60,883 nt of DNA. Source: Paenibacillus tritici. GTDB taxonomy: Bacteria > Bacillota > Bacilli > Paenibacillales > Paenibacillaceae. Both the position numbers and the translations under genes were made by a program. The DNA lies in assembly GCF_013204885.1 (NCBI RefSeq), contig NZ_JABMKX010000028.1:1-60883 (forward strand), read 5' to 3'. The notes beneath the pieces were generated by a model. It worked only from the letters and a program-made list of their open reading frames with translations, did no database searches and was not told the DNA's origin. Of the stretch, positions 52,022 to 60,883 are shown one piece after another (within the stretch, counting starts at the first letter, position 1; every line of letters begins with the position of its first letter).

Positions 52022-52165
52022 TATAAATGATGAATGTCACACTCAACTCGGTCTTAAGTCCCTTATTGTAGCAGGCATACGACATATATCGGCAGACAAT
52101 AAGAAAAAATTTAATCATCACGTTTGTTGTTCGATGGCATTTTAGCACAAGCCGGGCAATACACA

Positions 52166-52181
52166 TGTGAAAATAATCACT
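52166..52181. promoter_or_regulatory. Second Fnr/CRP-like site upstream of pplA
   Basis: TGTGAAAATAATCACT matches TGTGA-N6-TCACA at 9 of 10 defined bases. It lies about 200 bp upstream of the predicted pplA start, too far for a class I/II activator site, but could serve looping or an unrecognised transcript. Confidence 0.5.
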
Positions 52182-52426
52182 TAAATGATAAATAAATTTA
52201 CCTCTGAATTATATCAAATTTGAAAAGAGTTGAATAGCTGTTTTAAAAGACTATTATGTGACAAAGTATGACTTTTTGTGCATCCGTTGCTCGGGATAGG
52301 GGTCTGGCTATCGGAAGGCCTGCTCCCGGTCACACGATTCAGGGAAAAGTCATGAGGGTAATAGTTCACTAAGAATTATAAGCATCTGCCAGACTATAAT
52401 CAGACAACTAAGGAGATGATCTTGTA

Positions 52427-52630
52427 ATGGATAACAATGTAATCAAAGGCAAGTGGCTGCAGTTCAAAGGTGAGGCCAAGAAGCAATGGGGCAAGCTGAC
52501 GGACGACGATCTGGATGTTATTGACGGTGAAAAAGACAAGCTGGTAGGCAAACTGCAGGAACGTTACGGCCATTCCAAGGATGAAGCCGAAGCGGAATAC
52601 CATAAATGGGAGCAGTCCCACCGCAGCTAA
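52427..52630 (+). CDS. CsbD family stress protein
   Basis: The 67-residue acidic/basic helical protein matches CsbD: NVIKGKWLQFKGEAKKQWGKLTDDDLDVIDGEKDKLVGKLQERYG. Members are general-stress proteins of unknown biochemical role, often SigB-controlled. GGAG lies about 11 bases upstream of the ATG. TATAAT at 52395-52400 may be its -10, but no clear -35 or SigB-type element is seen. Confidence 0.92.
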   Translation: MDNNVIKGKWLQFKGEAKKQWGKLTDDDLDVIDGEKDKLVGKLQERYGHSKDEAEAEYHKWEQSHRS

Positions 52631-52687
52631 ATAGAAGAGAAGCAAAAGGCGTGGCAGGGCCGGACACCCCGGACTCCTGCCCTACAG

Positions 52688-52723
52688 GAAGAGCGTAAAT
52701 CCCAGTGATTTGCGCTCTTCTTC
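52688..52723 (+). terminator. csbD terminator
   Basis: GAAGAGCGTAAATC pairs with GATTTGCGCTCTTC (one G-T pair) around a 5-base loop, followed by TTCT. It lies 57 bp after csbD. Confidence 0.8.
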
Positions 52724-52869
52724 TGTCTGCCGGCATGTCGAAGACTATCCCATACATATACATAACATATACATATGCAATAGCTCCGTGGCTTCATGTT
52801 TTCATTCCTCTATATATGATACTATAAATGATATCGGTGTTATCTTATTTTCGCTGCAGGAGTGAAGCC

Positions 52870-54285
52870 ATGGAATATGTCAAAATCTTTTTTGTGAATA
52901 CCGCCTTACTGATCACACTGTCCTATCTGGCAAATTTAATATACAAATATACCGTAACCTATGCTTCTGAGCCTGTGAAAAAAGTGAGCTGGGTCCTGCT
53001 TGCGATCTTCGCCGGTTGGATCAGCACCTTTTTCGGCTACCGGCTGGATGAGCATGTGATTTTTGACCTGCGGTTTGTGCCGCTGATTATCTCGACACTG
53101 GCCTACCCGCAGCCGCTGGTTCTGATTATTATCGGTGTCTTGACCGGGCTGACCAGGCTGACCTTCGGAGTTACTGAAGCGGCGCTGGTAGGAGTGCTGA
53201 ACTTATCAATCCTGGGCTTCATATGTGCCGGTCTGAGCCTCTGGGTACAGCGTTCGGCTGCCTCGATGATGTATAAGGGACTGATTACGATCCTGGTTGT
53301 AAATGTAGTGAATGTGCTGAACATCGCTGTATTTGGGGTCATTCCCGCACAGGAATACATAATGAAAATTATGCCGGTTACCTTTCCCGCAGGCCTGGTT
53401 CTAAGTGCCCTGTTTGCGCTGATCATCCGCGACTTCCATCTGGATCTGATGCGTACCGGACAGATTGTAAGAGCCAATGAGCTGTTATCTGAACAGACGG
53501 AGGAGCTGCATAAGAATAAAATCGTGCTGGAGGAGAGAGCCAAGCAGCTGATGCTCGCCTCCCAGTTCAAGTCCGAATTCCTGGCTAATATGTCTCATGA
53601 ATTAAGAACGCCGCTGAACAGCATCATCAACCTGTCCCAATTAATTGAAGAAAGCGATGAATCACGGAGTGTGGAGGAGCTGTCCGAATACGGCGGGATT
53701 ATTCACCGCTCGGGTGAAGACCTGCTGTCGCTGATCAACGATATTCTGGATCTGTCCAAGGTGGAGGCCGGGAAGCTGGATGTCATTATGGAGGACTTGA
53801 ATGTCAGCGAGGTGCCGGATCTGCTCCTTCAGCACTTCAGCGTAGTAGCCAAACAGAAGCAGCTTACCTTCAGCGTCTCCATGGATGAAGAGGTCCCGGC
53901 GGTGATACACACAGATCCCCAGCGGGTACAGCAAATCCTCCGCAATCTGCTCTCGAATGCCTTCAAGTTCACAATGGCCGGCAGCGTCTCCATGAATATC
54001 TGCGTGGTGGAACGGCAGGAGGGGCCTGCTTCACGGAGGTGGATTGCCTTTGAGGTGCAGGATACCGGGATTGGTATTCCTCCGGAGAAGCATGATCTGA
54101 TCTTTGAAGCCTTTGAACAGGCGGATACGAATGTCAGCCGCAAGTACGGCGGTACGGGGCTGGGCTTATCCATCAGCAACGATCTGGCCAGGCTGCTCGG
54201 GGGCTTCATCACCTTGCATAGCCGGGAAGGCCAGGGAAGTGTATTTGCCCTACATTTGCCGCTGGATTCAGGGGTTTCGGTATAA
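52870..54285 (+). CDS. Membrane sensor histidine kinase (5TMR-LYT type)
   Basis: The 471-residue kinase has an N-terminal membrane domain of six helices (about 1-195) resembling the 5TM receptor LYT sensor domain, a coiled coil, then HisKA with FLANMSHELRTPLNSI (His near residue 249). HATPase_c has ILRNLLSNAFKFT (N), VQDTGIGIPPEKHDLIFEAFEQ (G1/F) and GGTGLGLSISNDL (G2). CAGGAG decides ATG 52870. No response regulator gene is adjacent, so it is an orphan kinase; the signal is unknown. Confidence 0.9.
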   Translation: MEYVKIFFVNTALLITLSYLANLIYKYTVTYASEPVKKVSWVLLAIFAGWISTFFGYRLDEHVIFDLRFVPLIISTLAYPQPLVLIIIGVLTGLTRLTFGVTEAALVGVLNLSILGFICAGLSLWVQRSAASMMYKGLITILVVNVVNVLNIAVFGVIPAQEYIMKIMPVTFPAGLVLSALFALIIRDFHLDLMRTGQIVRANELLSEQTEELHKNKIVLEERAKQLMLASQFKSEFLANMSHELRTPLNSIINLSQLIEESDESRSVEELSEYGGIIHRSGEDLLSLINDILDLSKVEAGKLDVIMEDLNVSEVPDLLLQHFSVVAKQKQLTFSVSMDEEVPAVIHTDPQRVQQILRNLLSNAFKFTMAGSVSMNICVVERQEGPASRRWIAFEVQDTGIGIPPEKHDLIFEAFEQADTNVSRKYGGTGLGLSISNDLARLLGGFITLHSREGQGSVFALHLPLDSGVSV

Positions 54286-54385
54286 ACCGGCGGCTCCAAC
54301 TTTATTTGTGATTTCGGTGTATTGACAGGAATCTGGTGCGGAGTAGAATGAAGCAAAAGCCGCATCAAAGGAGAGTCACCACCCC

Positions 54386-55660
54386 ATGAACATCATGAGA
54401 AGCAGGCCGCTGCGGAACCGTCCCAAGGATCTGCGCAAGGCCTCTGTACACCGCAAGAATCTGCAGATCGCAACCTTTGAGGGGATACCGTCCACTATAT
54501 TCCAGGTGCTGCTGCAAGGCCAGTTTCTTACAGGCTTTCTGTTATACCTGGGTGCCAGCTCCAGTCAGATCGGGTTCGTTCTGGCGCTCACTACGCTGGT
54601 GAATGTCGCACAGATTGGTGTAGCGTTCCTGATCCAGAAGCTGCCGAGCCGCAAGTGGGCGATGGTTACTTTCATCGGCCTGCATAGACTGCTCTGGGGG
54701 TCTACGGGGCTGGTCCCGTTTGTTTTTCCGCAAGAGCACTGGGTTACCGCCTTCATCGTTATGTATACCATTGCCTTCATTGCCAACACCGCTGGCGGTG
54801 TGCTGTGGAACTCGGTCATCAGTGATCTGGTGCCTGCACGGGTCAGAGGCCGTTATTTCGGCATCCGCAATACGTTTCTGAACGCGCTGGGAAGCCTGGT
54901 GATGTACGGGGGCGGGATTATTCTGGACCGTTATCCGGGCGGACACGGGTTCCTTATTTTATATATTGTCGTATGGATTTTCTCCGTCTCTAATATCGTG
55001 GTGTTCTTCTTCTACCCTGATGTGCCGTTCGAGAAATCTGAAGAGAAAGACTTCCTGCCGATGCTCAGGAAGCCGCTTCAGGACAGGCTGTTCATGAAGT
55101 CTACGCTGTTCCTGTCCGCGTGGCTGCTGCTGCAGAATCTGACCGTGCCGCTGTATTCCTATGTCATGCTGCAGCTCCTGCATATCAATTACGAGAAGCT
55201 GTCTTTGCTGAATGTCTCGCAGACGGTGTTCATGATGGGCAGCTTCTATATATGGGGGAACCTGAATGCAAGGCACAGCAACAAGAAGCTGCTGCTCTGG
55301 ACATTGCCGATTATCGCGGTCTCTTCCCTGATGTGGGGTCTGTTGTCCGTGCTGCCGATGCTGCCGGTATTGTTCGCGGCTCATATTGTTTTTGGCGTGG
55401 GTGTGGGCGGCTTCAACCAGCTCGCCTTCAACTTCATTATCGGGGATACGCCGAAGCGGGAACGGCCGATGTATATGGCTATGTATGCGGCGCTCACCGG
55501 TCTTGCGGCCTTCTTCGGTCCGCTGCTGGGGGGCCGTATCTACGAATGGATTAAGGATTGGCCCGGCTGGATGCAGATCTACGGTATGCAGCTTGTAGTA
55601 GGTATGCTTATGATTACCTTGGCCTTGCTGCTGGGACGCCGTATTCTGCGGGATGAATAG
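54386..55660 (+). CDS. MFS transporter
   Basis: The 424-residue membrane protein has about 12 helices and typical MFS loop GRYFGIRNTFLNALGSLVMYGGG after helix 4. It has a basic N-terminal stretch of about 30 residues. The substrate is unknown. AAAGGAG lies 13 bases before the ATG; a second ATG three codons on is possible. The following dehydrogenase starts 31 bp later, so they are probably co-transcribed. Confidence 0.88.
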   Translation: MNIMRSRPLRNRPKDLRKASVHRKNLQIATFEGIPSTIFQVLLQGQFLTGFLLYLGASSSQIGFVLALTTLVNVAQIGVAFLIQKLPSRKWAMVTFIGLHRLLWGSTGLVPFVFPQEHWVTAFIVMYTIAFIANTAGGVLWNSVISDLVPARVRGRYFGIRNTFLNALGSLVMYGGGIILDRYPGGHGFLILYIVVWIFSVSNIVVFFFYPDVPFEKSEEKDFLPMLRKPLQDRLFMKSTLFLSAWLLLQNLTVPLYSYVMLQLLHINYEKLSLLNVSQTVFMMGSFYIWGNLNARHSNKKLLLWTLPIIAVSSLMWGLLSVLPMLPVLFAAHIVFGVGVGGFNQLAFNFIIGDTPKRERPMYMAMYAALTGLAAFFGPLLGGRIYEWIKDWPGWMQIYGMQLVVGMLMITLALLLGRRILRDE

Positions 55661-55691
55661 AATTGCGGGAGGAATATAAGGAGGCGATCCG

Positions 55692-56357
55692 GTGACAAGA
55701 ATTGCGCTGGTACTGGGAGCTACTGGTCTGGTTGGCCGTGCGCTGACAGAGGATCTGCTAAGCGAGGGGAAATGGGATGAGGTTCGTGTACTGGTCCGCC
55801 GCCCGCTTGCGCTTACGCACCCTAAGCTGAGACAAATCCAGGTCGATTGGGACCGGCTGGAGCAATATAGCGGGCAATTCTCTGGCGTCTATGCAGTGTT
55901 CTGCTGTCTGGGGACGACAATTAAGCAGGCAGGCTCACAGAAGCAGTTCGAGCGGGTGGATCTGGAGTATCCGCTTGCCGCTGCGGCGCTGGCCAGAGCC
56001 CAGAATGTGAAGCAGTTCCTCGCGGTGTCCTCTATGGGCGCCAGCACCAAATCGAGAAGCTTCTACAGCCGCACCAAGGGGCGGATCGAGGAAGGCCTGA
56101 TTGCCGCCGGATTCCACGGTCTGCATCTGTTCCGGCCCTCCCTGCTGCTCGGTGACCGGGAGGAATTCCGGCTGGGTGAACGTGTGGCTGCCGTGCTGAT
56201 GAAGGGGCTGGATTTCGCCATGGTCGGCCAAGCGGCGAAGTACCGGGCGATTCCGGCTGCCAGGGTCGCCCGGGCGATGATGAATATTGCTCTCGCCGAT
56301 ACAGGCGGCGTTCATATCTATACCAATGAAGTCATTCATGTGATCGGCAAGCATTAA
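55692..56357 (+). CDS. NAD(P)-binding protein, TIP30/atypical SDR type
   Basis: The 221-residue Rossmann protein has the nucleotide loop VLGATGLVGRALTEDL at residues 7-22, then VFCCLGTTIKQAGS, and the catalytic-like SSMGASTKSRSFYSRTKGRIE (Ser and Tyr-X3-Lys pattern Y-S-R-T-K). This is the HTATIP2/Fmp52-like group of atypical short-chain dehydrogenases with unknown substrate. Start is GTG 55692 with GGAGG six bases upstream. Confidence 0.88.
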   Translation: MTRIALVLGATGLVGRALTEDLLSEGKWDEVRVLVRRPLALTHPKLRQIQVDWDRLEQYSGQFSGVYAVFCCLGTTIKQAGSQKQFERVDLEYPLAAAALARAQNVKQFLAVSSMGASTKSRSFYSRTKGRIEEGLIAAGFHGLHLFRPSLLLGDREEFRLGERVAAVLMKGLDFAMVGQAAKYRAIPAARVARAMMNIALADTGGVHIYTNEVIHVIGKH

Positions 56358-56467
56358 GGTGACAACCAGGGTTTGCAATACACAGACCTCAGGACTTACA
56401 ATTAGACATACCATTAGAATGTACATGCGGTCCACAGGCCGCGTACAGCAGGCAGGAGGAGTCAGAT

Positions 56468-56848
56468 ATGAGTAAAAAACAGGTAGCTACAAACAAAGCC
56501 CCGGGGGCAATCGGCCCCTACAGCCAGGCAATTATTGCCGGCAACTGGGTCTACACCTCAGGCCAGCTCGGAATGGACCCGGAGACAGCGGTGCTGCCCG
56601 GCAGTGTGCAGGAGCAGGCACGCCAGTCACTCAGCAATGTGAAGGCTATTCTGGAAGAGGCTGGAGCCACGCTTGATCATGTGGTCAAGACCACTGTGTA
56701 TCTGAAGGACATGAACGACTTCGCGGCGGTCAACGAGGTGTACAGCACCTTCTTTAAAGAGCCTTACCCGGCCCGCAGTGCCGTCGAGGTTGCCCGTCTG
56801 CCCAAGGATGCGCTCGTTGAGATCGAAGCGGTAGCACGCAAGAAATAA
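56468..56848 (+). CDS. ridA: RidA family 2-iminobutanoate/2-iminopropanoate deaminase
   Basis: The 126-residue protein has the RidA hallmarks: APGAIGPYSQAIIAGNWVYTSGQLGMDPET at the start, the catalytic-pocket Arg in YPARSAVEVARLP, and a C-terminal VEIEAVARKK. It hydrolyses reactive imines from PLP enzymes and prevents 2-aminoacrylate damage. AGGAGGA lies before the ATG. A strong terminator follows. Confidence 0.95.
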   Translation: MSKKQVATNKAPGAIGPYSQAIIAGNWVYTSGQLGMDPETAVLPGSVQEQARQSLSNVKAILEEAGATLDHVVKTTVYLKDMNDFAAVNEVYSTFFKEPYPARSAVEVARLPKDALVEIEAVARKK

Positions 56849-56878
56849 GATTCAGGCCGGATTCATCCGGCATAGCGA

Positions 56879-56918
56879 AATCCCCCGCACCTGAAGTTCG
56901 AGTGCGGGGGATTTTTTG
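56879..56918. terminator. ridA terminator
   Basis: AATCCCCCGCAC pairs with GTGCGGGGGATT, followed by TTTT on the plus strand. Confidence 0.93.
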
Positions 56919-56990
56919 TTCAAATATTCAACTATAAGAAATTATATGTTGCACACGATAACTTATCCTTCTATTTCTCGCTGAAACGAA

Positions 56991-57011
56991 CGCCGTCCTT
57001 TAAGAGGACGG
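56991..57011. other. Hairpin downstream of the TspO-like gene
   Basis: GCCGTCC/GGACGGC around TTTAAGA, 33 bp after the stop on the minus strand. There is no clear T-run. Confidence 0.5.
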
Positions 57012-57043
57012 CGAAGCCGTTTCTGCTTGATAAATGCTCAAGA

Positions 57044-57808
57044 TTAGTAACTGCTTCTGGTACGGCGCGGGGTGAGCAGCAGCCAGATGCTGTAGAGCAG
57101 GAGAAGTCCGGCGGCAATCAGCCCGGTGAAGAATATAGATTCTGTATCCTTGTGTTCGAGCGCAATGGCGATATACGCCCAGACGAAGACGAGCGGATAG
57201 ATGCTGTCCCGGTACGGATAGCTGACCAGAACTGCCAGTACGGTGCCGACGCAGAGCATGATGACAGCCCATAGCGAGGCGCTGAGTCCGAAGCCGTCCC
57301 AGTTGTTCTTCACCAGCACGACGCTGACATTGACGATGGTGGCTACAGAGATCCAGCCGAGGTAAATGCTGAAGGGCAGCTTAACCAGCCATGTCTCGCC
57401 TGTAGTTGGATCTGCAATACTGCGGGTGCGGCGGTAGATGACAATCAGGGAGATCAGCAAAAGCAGCATGACGACCAGGGACAGCTCGATATACAGGTAA
57501 TGCCAGAGCAGCAGCCAGCCCATATTGAAAATACAGCTCAGCATGAACCAGATGCCTATCCGCTGTACAGAGTCCCTGCCTCCGGTATCGCTGCGGAACT
57601 GATAAATAATGAACCCGGCCAGCAGCAGATAGATCAGGGACCAGATAGAAAAAGCATATCCGGCCGGGGTGAGATCGGTGTGATACCTGTCCGAAATCTC
57701 ACCGGTGCTGTTCCCTCCGAGCGGCAGGGTCACCGAGAGGGTATTGACGGCAATCACACCGAGGAATAGCAGCAGATTTCCCCACTTATAAGGATTAGTT
57801 CTAGTCAT
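57044..57808 (-). CDS. TspO/MBR-related membrane protein
   Basis: The 254-residue integral membrane protein has seven or eight hydrophobic helices. YAFSIWSLIYLLLAGFIIYQF, NMGWLLLWHYLYIELSLVVM and LPFSIYLGWISVATIVNVSVVL correspond to the conserved blocks of the TspO/MBR family, but it is longer than the five-helix tryptophan-rich TspO. The ligand is unknown; porphyrin or isoprenoid binding is only a family-level guess. It is transcribed divergently from the GH31 gene. Confidence 0.82.
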   Translation of the reverse strand: MTRTNPYKWGNLLLFLGVIAVNTLSVTLPLGGNSTGEISDRYHTDLTPAGYAFSIWSLIYLLLAGFIIYQFRSDTGGRDSVQRIGIWFMLSCIFNMGWLLLWHYLYIELSLVVMLLLLISLIVIYRRTRSIADPTTGETWLVKLPFSIYLGWISVATIVNVSVVLVKNNWDGFGLSASLWAVIMLCVGTVLAVLVSYPYRDSIYPLVFVWAYIAIALEHKDTESIFFTGLIAAGLLLLYSIWLLLTPRRTRSSY

Positions 57809-58008
57809 AGGATCACTCCCCCAACTTCATTATTGTAATGCGTTCTTAAGCCTGGTCTATATTGAATATACCCGCATTGGCAGTAATTAAGACTATTTCG
57901 GCGAAAAAATGACCAACAGGTCATAAGATTTGCGGATAGTATTCCTGAGCCCCGGGGTAATATGTAGTCATGAAGAGCCATTAGCGATAGCGAAGGGGGA
58001 TAAGAAAC

Positions 58009-60465
58009 ATGGAGAGCAGTGAGGCGATACGCCCGGAGAAGATGGGACCGCTGGTGATGAAGGAGACCTGGAATACGCCGGGCAGCGTCGTATCCTGGGA
58101 GCGTTCTGAGAATGTCTATATTGTCCGCGGGGAATGCGCCGGGTTGGTCTTTCTCTTTTTGAGCGACGATATGTTCCGGATGAAAGTCTTCCATGGCCAG
58201 GTGCCGGATCTGACCACCTCGGAGGCGGTGCTGAAGGAGTGTTGTATCCCGCATCTGTTCCCGGTGGAGGAGACTGCAGAGCAGCTCATCTTCACCACCA
58301 GTGCCATCCGGCTGGTTATTGAGAAGACCTCGTTCCTGCTCCGTGTGGAGAACACCTCCGGCAAGGTGATTATGCAGCAGAATCTGGCGAGCTGGAATCC
58401 CCGCGGGGCAAGTCATGCGGAGTATGATATGCAGCCGGACTCGCATTTCTATGGACTGGGTGAGAAATCAAGCTTCCTGGATAAGCGCGGGGAGCGTTAT
58501 ACGAACTGGAATACCGATGTGTTCGCCCCGCATCTGCCGGAGATTGAAGCGCTCTATGAGTCGATTCCGCTGATTATTCACATGCACGGCGACCTCTCCT
58601 ACGGGCTGTTTCTGGATAACACGGGCCGGAGCGATTTCGACATGCGTTCGCATGGCGTCGCTTTTACCATTGGCTGCTCGACAGGGGATTACGACATTTA
58701 TTTCATTAATGGTCCGGAGATGAAGGATGTTGTCCGAAGATATACCACACTTACCGGCCGGATCGCGCTTCCTCCGAAATGGGCGATCGGTTACCACCAG
58801 TCGCGCTACAGTTACATGAATCAGCAGGAGGTGCTGCAGCTTGCCCGTACCTTCCGCGAGAAGAATATCCCGTGTGATGTCATTTATCTGGATATTCACT
58901 ATATGGATGAGTACCGCGTGTTCACCTTCGACCCCGTCAACTTCCCTGATCCGCAGACCATGATCTCGGAGCTTCGGGAGCTGGGGGTGCGGATTGTACC
59001 CATTGTTGATCCCGGCGTCAAAAAAGACCCGAAATACGAGGTGTATAAGCAAGGTGTGCTGGAGAAGCATTTCTGCCGCCGCCTGGAGGGCGAGATTTTC
59101 TTCGGGGAGGTGTGGCCGGGCATCAGCGCCTTTCCCGACTTCAGCGACAGCCGGACGGCCGAGTGGTGGGGGGATCTGCATCAATACTACACCGATCTCG
59201 GGATTGAGGGCATCTGGAACGATATGAACGAGCCTGCGGTCTTCAATGAGACCAAGACGATGGACCTCGATGTGATGCATTTCAACAACGGGCGGCCGGT
59301 TACCCATGAGGAATACCATAACCTGTACGGGATGATGATGTCCAAAGCCACCTATGAGGGCCTGGCTGAGCATATGGGGGGCGAACGGCCTTTTGTGCTG
59401 ACCAGGGCCGGGTATGCGGGCATCCAGCGGTATGCGGCCGTGTGGACCGGAGATAACCGCAGCTTCTGGGAGCATATGGCGATGGCTATGCCGATGGTGC
59501 TGAACATGGGGCTGTCGGGGCTGGCCTTCGCCGGACCGGATATCGGCGGATTCGCTCACCATACCTCGGCACAGCTCTTGGTGCGCTGGACGCAGATGGG
59601 TGTGTTTTTCCCTTATTGCCGTAATCATTCCTCCATCGGAACGCTGCGCCAGGAGCCGTGGTCCTTCGGGGAAGAGGTGGAAGGGATTCTGCGCGAATTC
59701 ATCGGACTCAGGTACCGCTGGATGCCGCATTTGTATAATCTGTTTCATGAAGCGGAAGTGAGCGGGCTGCCGGTCATCCGTCCGTTAGTGCTTGAATATC
59801 CGCGTGACCCGCATGTGACCAACCTGTGCGACCAGTTCCTGCTGGGCGACAATGTGCTGATCGCCCCCGTCTACCGCCCGGATACGGATCACCGCTCAGT
59901 CTACCTGCCGGAAGGCTGCTGGCTTGATTATTGGGACGGGGAGATCCATGAAGGCGGCCGTCATATTCTGGCGGCTGCGCCGCTGCACATTATGCCGATG
60001 TACGTGAAGGCCGGCAGCTTCGTAGCCGAAGGCCCGTTGAGACAGTATGCGCTGGAGGACACGGAGGAGATGGTCATCTTCCATCTCTACGGGGCGGAAG
60101 CGTCTACCGGGTTCTCCGCAGCCTTCAAGCTGTATGAAGATGACGGCCATAGCTTCGGCTATCGTCAGGGCCAGTATACGGAGATTGCCGTGCAGGCCGA
60201 GGGCGGGGACGGAGTGCTGGAGCTGAAGTGGGCCTACGGGGTGCATCATTACAAGCCGCGCAGAGAGAAGCTGCGGTTCGCGCTCTGTTACCCGTTCTTC
60301 ACCGTTGCTGCGGTGGAGGGTCTGACGGAGATCTCCCTGGAGCAGCTGAATGAGGGAAGAACCGGCTGGGCCCGTAACGGCAAGAACGGCGCGATTATCG
60401 TGCAGGTGGAGGATGCGGCAGATGGCGGAGAGCTGCGGATTCAGGCGGATGCGGAGAGGAAGTAG
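58009..60465 (+). CDS. Glycoside hydrolase family 31 alpha-glucosidase
   Basis: The 818-residue cytoplasmic enzyme (no signal peptide) has an N-terminal galactose-mutarotase-like beta domain (to about 250) with HFYGLGEKSSFLDKRG, the GH31 barrel with catalytic nucleophile Asp405 in GIWNDMNEPAVF and acid/base Asp482 in WTGDNRSFWEHM, and C-terminal beta domains. It removes alpha-linked glucose (or related sugars) from the non-reducing end of imported oligosaccharides. GGGGGATAAG precedes the ATG. The exact substrate is unknown; it may process sugars taken up by transporters such as that at 513-4211. Confidence 0.95.
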   Translation: MESSEAIRPEKMGPLVMKETWNTPGSVVSWERSENVYIVRGECAGLVFLFLSDDMFRMKVFHGQVPDLTTSEAVLKECCIPHLFPVEETAEQLIFTTSAIRLVIEKTSFLLRVENTSGKVIMQQNLASWNPRGASHAEYDMQPDSHFYGLGEKSSFLDKRGERYTNWNTDVFAPHLPEIEALYESIPLIIHMHGDLSYGLFLDNTGRSDFDMRSHGVAFTIGCSTGDYDIYFINGPEMKDVVRRYTTLTGRIALPPKWAIGYHQSRYSYMNQQEVLQLARTFREKNIPCDVIYLDIHYMDEYRVFTFDPVNFPDPQTMISELRELGVRIVPIVDPGVKKDPKYEVYKQGVLEKHFCRRLEGEIFFGEVWPGISAFPDFSDSRTAEWWGDLHQYYTDLGIEGIWNDMNEPAVFNETKTMDLDVMHFNNGRPVTHEEYHNLYGMMMSKATYEGLAEHMGGERPFVLTRAGYAGIQRYAAVWTGDNRSFWEHMAMAMPMVLNMGLSGLAFAGPDIGGFAHHTSAQLLVRWTQMGVFFPYCRNHSSIGTLRQEPWSFGEEVEGILREFIGLRYRWMPHLYNLFHEAEVSGLPVIRPLVLEYPRDPHVTNLCDQFLLGDNVLIAPVYRPDTDHRSVYLPEGCWLDYWDGEIHEGGRHILAAAPLHIMPMYVKAGSFVAEGPLRQYALEDTEEMVIFHLYGAEASTGFSAAFKLYEDDGHSFGYRQGQYTEIAVQAEGGDGVLELKWAYGVHHYKPRREKLRFALCYPFFTVAAVEGLTEISLEQLNEGRTGWARNGKNGAIIVQVEDAADGGELRIQADAERK

Positions 60466-60484
60466 GGCTGGGATAGCAGGCAGC

Positions 60485-60525
60485 AAAGAACCATCTTCGC
60501 CTTTCAGGGGAAGGGATGGTTCTTT
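60485..60525. other. Hairpin after the GH31 gene
   Basis: AAAGAACCATC (60485-60495) pairs with GATGGTTCTTT (60515-60525), with an inner CCTTTC/GGGAAGG-type pairing. The stem ends in TTT but has no longer T-run; it is likely the terminator. Confidence 0.6.
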
Positions 60526-60591
60526 GGGCTGTCTGGGAGAGGCTTGCTTGTGCTGGCGGAGAGGAGACCCGTCAGCGAATAGAAATAGCAG

Positions 60592-60662
60592 TTGGATTTT
60601 CTCCACTTGCTGGTTGATGAAGGGCGCTATATGAAACAGCAGGTGGAAAAAGTACACTTAAT
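60592..60662. repeat. 71-bp dispersed palindromic element, copy 2
   Basis: TTGGATTTTCTCCACTTGCTG, a variable centre and ACAGCAGGTGGAAAAAGT then ACACTTAAT match the element at 34619-34689 in order and spacing. Confidence 0.7.
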
Positions 60663-60861
60663 TCTCTGCATATCTGCCGTAACAGGAAGAGTGGGCTGGA
60701 GTAAGTGTCGTTTAACCATTTAATTTCCTCAAATAGCTGAAAGTGGACAATTTAAGATACGATTTTCTAAGCCTGTTGATTACCCAAAATAAGGTAGCAA
60801 AAAGGCCGCTGATTCGTTAAAGTGTTTGTACCCCTACAAACATACGAAACGAGGCGACCTC

Positions 60862-60883
60862 ATGAAAAAGTCTACTTCAATAT
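60862..60883 (+). CDS. Start of a gene cut by the window end
   Basis: ATG at 60862 has GAGG seven bases upstream and reads MKKSTSI before the window ends. The preceding stretch (60800-60860) has no obvious promoter. A transposase start is possible because mobile genes often begin this way, but seven residues do not allow a call. Confidence 0.4.

Noticed and set aside
60862..60883. Insertion sequence at the right edge
   Set aside because: Only seven residues are visible and no terminal inverted repeat can be matched, so a transposase call would be a guess.

Overview
The window looks like a chromosomal segment of a Paenibacillus-type member of the Bacillales. The basis is moderate GC, strong AGGAGG-type ribosome binding sites, LplABC-like sugar ABC transporters next to a YesM/YesN two-component pair, an S-layer-homology (SLH) surface enzyme, a sortase (LPKTG) surface protein, a serS T-box leader and CsbD- and YukJ-type genes. 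No phage, plasmid or complete insertion sequence is visible. The last 22 bases start a gene whose nature cannot be read.

Layout. 1-512 is repeat-rich spacer. 513-7775 is a carbohydrate uptake and sensing operon (two permeases, lipoprotein receptor, histidine kinase, AraC-type regulator). 7906-9417 holds an AAC(3)-like acetyltransferase and a histidine phosphatase. 9794-11979 (minus) is an MFS exporter with its ArsR-type regulator, whose start region has a good promoter and an 18-bp palindrome. 12167-13907 is an ECF sigma/anti-sigma pair. 14075-19174 (minus) encodes a 1699-residue secreted nuclease/5'-nucleotidase with SLH anchors. 19776-21344 (minus) is serS with a T-box leader. 22125-25150 (minus) is nrdD-nrdG behind a cobalamin riboswitch and a NrdR box. 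25467-30330 holds small metabolic and hypothetical genes, a tRNA-Thr and a 35-residue membrane peptide preceded by a textbook Fnr-type site. 30649-34045 is a c-di-GMP-I-type riboswitch followed by a giant Pro/Thr-repeat LPXTG surface protein. 35023-38010 holds a hydrolase and an HD-GYP phosphodiesterase.

38158-52021 is the most interesting part. It holds homologues of nearly all genes of the flavin-based extracellular electron transfer (EET) system known from Listeria: eetA, eetB, two ECF ATPases and an EcfT/FmnA-like subunit (a putative flavin exporter), a UbiA-type quinone prenyltransferase (dmkA), a polyprenyl diphosphate synthase (dmkB) with a small HepS-like partner, the long membrane-anchored NADH dehydrogenase Ndh2, and the doubly flavinylated lipoprotein PplA. 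They form two convergent clusters separated by a 1.4-kb repeat-filled gap. A U32 family protein and a class III aminotransferase lie inside the plus-strand cluster. Only the ApbE-like flavin transferase FmnB is not in the window. The pplA promoter has an Fnr/CRP-like palindrome centred at -41.5 relative to the predicted start, suggesting anaerobic activation.

52427-60465 holds csbD, a membrane histidine kinase, an MFS transporter, a TIP30-like dehydrogenase, ridA, a TspO-like membrane protein and a GH31 glycosidase. Several families of short non-coding repeats (51-bp, 17-bp and 30-bp units, TTGGGG hexamers, and a 71-bp dispersed palindromic element) occur in the spacers. All functional calls come from reading protein and DNA motifs by eye; no database search was run.
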